A stretch of DNA of 64,000 nucleotides from Paenibacillus xylanexedens. GTDB taxonomy: Bacteria > Bacillota > Bacilli > Paenibacillales > Paenibacillaceae. Positions 61,791-64,000 of the stretch are shown in pieces. The notes beneath the pieces were generated by a model. It saw nothing but the letters and a program-made list of their open reading frames with translations. It did not search any database and was not told where the DNA came from. Location of the stretch: assembly GCF_017874615.1 (NCBI RefSeq), contig NZ_JAGIKV010000006.1, forward strand, positions 124,001 to 188,000. The letters run 5' to 3'. How positions within the stretch are numbered: position 1 is the first letter of the stretch; each line of letters opens with the position of its first letter. The translations under genes were made by a program, and so were the position numbers.

Positions 61791-63278
61791 TTACACCAGA
61801 ACCGAAGCACCCATCAAGTATTTGTCCACTTCACGAGCAGCCTCACGGCCTTCATTAATCGCCCATACAACCAGACTTTGACCACGACGCATGTCACCTG
61901 CTGCAAATACTTTATCCACATTGGTGTTGTATTTGCCGTAACGTGCCTTAACGTTGGTGCGACGATCTGTTGCAAGTCCCAGTTGCTCTACCAACGTTTG
62001 TTCCGGTCCATCAAAACCAATGGCAATCATGGCCATCTGAGCCGGGAATACACGCTCTGTACCTGGAATCGGCTGATAAATCTTACGACCAGTCTCATCC
62101 ACAATACGCTCGATCTGTACGGTATGCAATTCTTTGAGGTTCCCCTCATCGTCTCCGACAAATTTCGTTGTCATGATAGAGAACTCACGCGGATCTTGAC
62201 CAAACAACGCTTTGGCTTCCTCTTGCGCATAATCAAGTGTGTATACGTTCGGGAATTGCGGCCAAGGGTTGTTAATGCGATCACGTTCCATAGGCGCTTG
62301 TGTATGCGTACCGAATTGAGTGATCGTACGACAACCATGGCGCAGCGATGTAGCCACACAGTCAGATCCTGTATCACCGCCACCAATGACGATAATATCT
62401 TTATCTTTAGCGGACAGATATTGACCATCTTCCAGATTGGAGTCCAGATAACTCTTAATGCTGCCATTCAGGAAATCCATTGCGTAATGAACGCCTTTCA
62501 AGTCGCTGCCTTCAATATTGAATTCACGCGGCTTCGTTGCACCACCGCACAATACAACAGCGTCATATTCATCCACCAGTTGTTGTGCTGCAATATCTTT
62601 ACCAATCTCGGTGTTCGTAATGAATTGGATACCTTCTGCTTCGAGCAGATCAACACGACGTTGAACTACGTTTTTATCCAATTTCATCGTTGGGATACCG
62701 TACATCAGCAATCCGCCGACACGGTCCGAACGCTCATATACGGTTACCGAGTGTCCTGCTTTATTCAACTGAGCCGCAGTAGCTAATCCCGCTGGACCTG
62801 AACCTACCACAGCTACACGTCTACCCGTACGTTTTTCAGGAGGTTGGGGAACCACCCATCCTTCTTCGAAACCTTTTTCAATAATTGCTTCTTCAATCGT
62901 TTTGATGGTTACAGGCTGACCAATTAAACCAACTGTACATGATCCTTCGCAAGGAGCTGGACAGACGCGACCTGTAAACTCTGGGAAATTATTCGTTTTG
63001 TGAAGGCGCTCAAGCGCTTCTCTCCACAGTCCGCGATATACAAGATTATTCCATTCTGGAATCAGGTTATGCACGGGGCAACCTGACGTGCCGCCAATCA
63101 TATCTATACCTGTATGGCAATACGGGGTACCACAATCCATGCATCGTGCACCTTGTGTTCTGAGCTCTTCTTCAGCCATGTGTTTATGAAACTCTTCCCA
63201 ATCCTTAATCCGCTCCGCTGGCTCACGATCTGTTGGCAGTTGACGTTTGTATTCCATAAATCCAGTAGGTGTAGACAT
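61791..63278 (-). CDS. gltD: Glutamate synthase small subunit
   Basis: A 495-aa protein with the N-terminal iron-sulfur cysteine motifs (ARCMDCGTPYCHTG, CPAPCEGSC), FAD-binding VAVVGSGPAGLATAAQLNKA and NADPH-binding VIGGGDTGSDCVATSLRHG. It passes electrons from NADPH to the large subunit, which converts glutamine and 2-oxoglutarate to glutamate. The large-subunit gene is not adjacent: 600 bp upstream of it are gene-free. Followed by its own terminator. Confidence 0.95.
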   Translation of the reverse strand: MSTPTGFMEYKRQLPTDREPAERIKDWEEFHKHMAEEELRTQGARCMDCGTPYCHTGIDMIGGTSGCPVHNLIPEWNNLVYRGLWREALERLHKTNNFPEFTGRVCPAPCEGSCTVGLIGQPVTIKTIEEAIIEKGFEEGWVVPQPPEKRTGRRVAVVGSGPAGLATAAQLNKAGHSVTVYERSDRVGGLLMYGIPTMKLDKNVVQRRVDLLEAEGIQFITNTEIGKDIAAQQLVDEYDAVVLCGGATKPREFNIEGSDLKGVHYAMDFLNGSIKSYLDSNLEDGQYLSAKDKDIIVIGGGDTGSDCVATSLRHGCRTITQFGTHTQAPMERDRINNPWPQFPNVYTLDYAQEEAKALFGQDPREFSIMTTKFVGDDEGNLKELHTVQIERIVDETGRKIYQPIPGTERVFPAQMAMIAIGFDGPEQTLVEQLGLATDRRTNVKARYGKYNTNVDKVFAAGDMRRGQSLVVWAINEGREAAREVDKYLMGASVLV

Positions 63279-63893
63279 CTTACGTTTTCCCCCATCCGTT
63301 CTTGTCTTAATCCCTTCATGTGCATGGTTCTATATGAAATGGATTACTCATTACTTGAGTTTTTGTCTATTGTATCACAAAATCTTCTCGAAGATATTTC
63401 AATTATAGTAGCATTTACTGTGCTGAATATTAAATGGATTATCCGCATAATTATTTGTATTTTATACATCATATCTTTCAGGTCTACCCATGGTCAATAC
63501 CCTTATTTTGGTGTTAAATGTGGTTTTGAACTGCAAAATCTGGTGTGTGTTAAAGAAATAAAAGGTCGAAACGTTAAGTGAATGTTAGATAATTTGTCAT
63601 CAAATCCAACATATTTTGCTATAAATCGTTCTCAATTCCGAATATCAGACCTGTTTTAGGGCTTCACAACGTTAAAACCCCAAAACTTATACACTTTTTT
63701 ACTGTTTAATGCTTGGGCGTATGTATAATATACATAAATACCAATTACTTATGTTATATTAATGTTATATGTATTCCAGTTTAAACAAGTGACTCATTTT
63801 TTTATAAAGAAAAGACGCTGTTCACGAATATTTCGCAATCAGCGCCTCTCATCATACAGATACGATCGAAGTCAGGAATTTCTTATGCCATAT
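63279..63893. other. Gene-free AT-rich interval of about 615 bp
   Basis: Holds the gltD promoter region and the terminator of the right-edge gene (63808-63848). No further gene or repeat is convincing. Confidence 0.6.
63808..63848 (-). terminator. Terminator after the right-edge gene
   Basis: GGCGCTG / CAGCGTC stem with an inner TTGCGAA/TTCGTGAA part, then TTTTCTTT on the reverse strand. Confidence 0.7.
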
Positions 63894-64000
63894 TTACCGT
63901 TTACGTTCGTAAAATTCGAATGTATACGCATGAACATTTTTTTCATCCTGTTCGCCTTCAATCTGTTCAATCAGTTCCCATTCGGACCAATCCACTTCAG
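63894..64000 (-). CDS. Dihydrofolate reductase, C-terminal fragment (cut by window edge)
   Basis: The last 35 codons before a TAA read EVDWSEWELIEQIEGEQ, then DEKNVHAYTFEFYERKR. The EWELIEQ and AYTFEFYERK pattern matches the C-terminal strands of bacterial dihydrofolate reductases, which reduce dihydrofolate to tetrahydrofolate. The start and most motifs lie beyond the window. Too short to exclude another family. Confidence 0.65.
   Translation of the reverse strand, partial: EVDWSEWELIEQIEGEQDEKNVHAYTFEFYERKR

Noticed and set aside
61764..62786. Forward-strand 340-codon frame
   Set aside because: Lies wholly antisense to gltD, has no Shine-Dalgarno and no recognisable domain.
63114..63581. 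Forward-strand 155-codon frame overlapping the gltD start
   Set aside because: No ribosome binding site, biased composition, and antisense to a solid gene.
1..64000. CRISPR array, rRNA, complete tRNA
   Set aside because: No regularly spaced identical repeats and no rRNA or full tRNA cloverleaf was found on reading both strands.

Overview
The window reads as a chromosomal segment of an endospore-forming low-to-mid-GC Bacillota, most likely Paenibacillus or a close relative. The inference rests on the spore-germination pair cwlJ-gerQ, a spore-type collagen-like protein, Fur preceded by a PerR-type box, Gram-positive Shine-Dalgarno sequences (AGGAGG) with many TTG/GTG starts, and two short terminal-inverted-repeat elements of the kind common in Paenibacillus intergenic DNA. 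No rRNA, complete tRNA or CRISPR array was seen. Two genes are cut by the window edges: an ECF sigma factor on the left and the 3' end of a probable dihydrofolate reductase on the right.

Left part (1-13 kb): ECF sigma factor, cwlJ-gerQ, a secreted protein made of two related glycosidase-like halves, an SDR dehydrogenase, a DUF2500 membrane protein and a decayed partial copy of it about 2.6 kb away, a nonsense-interrupted small gene, and a collagen-like spore protein. An AT-rich run of probably acquired small-molecule genes follows (C39-type peptidase, P-loop kinase, methyltransferase, Nudix hydrolase, APH-type phosphotransferase). Next come a BNR/Ycf48-like lipoprotein and L-lactate dehydrogenase.

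Middle (14-32.6 kb): this stretch starts and ends with a tyrosine recombinase gene, the second XerS-like. About 80-115 bp beyond each recombinase 3' end lies a dif-like site, and a third site lies at 28.09 kb. All three share the XerD-type arm sequence and have the same orientation. Between them are amino-acid permeases, an amidohydrolase, a CGNR regulator divergent from a DinB protein, an FMN riboswitch controlling a DMT transporter, and a nitrogen-metabolism-like group (amidase, DUF1989, LysE exporter, YqcI/YcgG). An aldo/keto reductase, an SDR behind a MITE-like element, and a GNAT protein complete it. The 18.6-kb segment is the best candidate here for an undescribed unit, a Xer/dif-type mobile or invasive element; this is a hypothesis.

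Right part (32.7-64 kb): moeA-mobB; a PspA envelope-stress operon (pspA-DUF350-DUF4178-DUF4247); a polysaccharide deacetylase; a c-di-AMP riboswitch upstream of a LysM-3D cell-wall protein; and an amino-acid ABC importer with fused binding protein and permease. Then come an M20 peptidase, glycogen metabolism genes (GH13 enzyme, glgB-glgA divergent from glgC), and an overlapping operon of ABC ATPase, FG-GAP-like lipoprotein, response regulator and histidine kinase. An MFS carrier, a second MITE-like element, an ArsR-type regulator, a HAD hydrolase, topB, fur and gltD finish the window.
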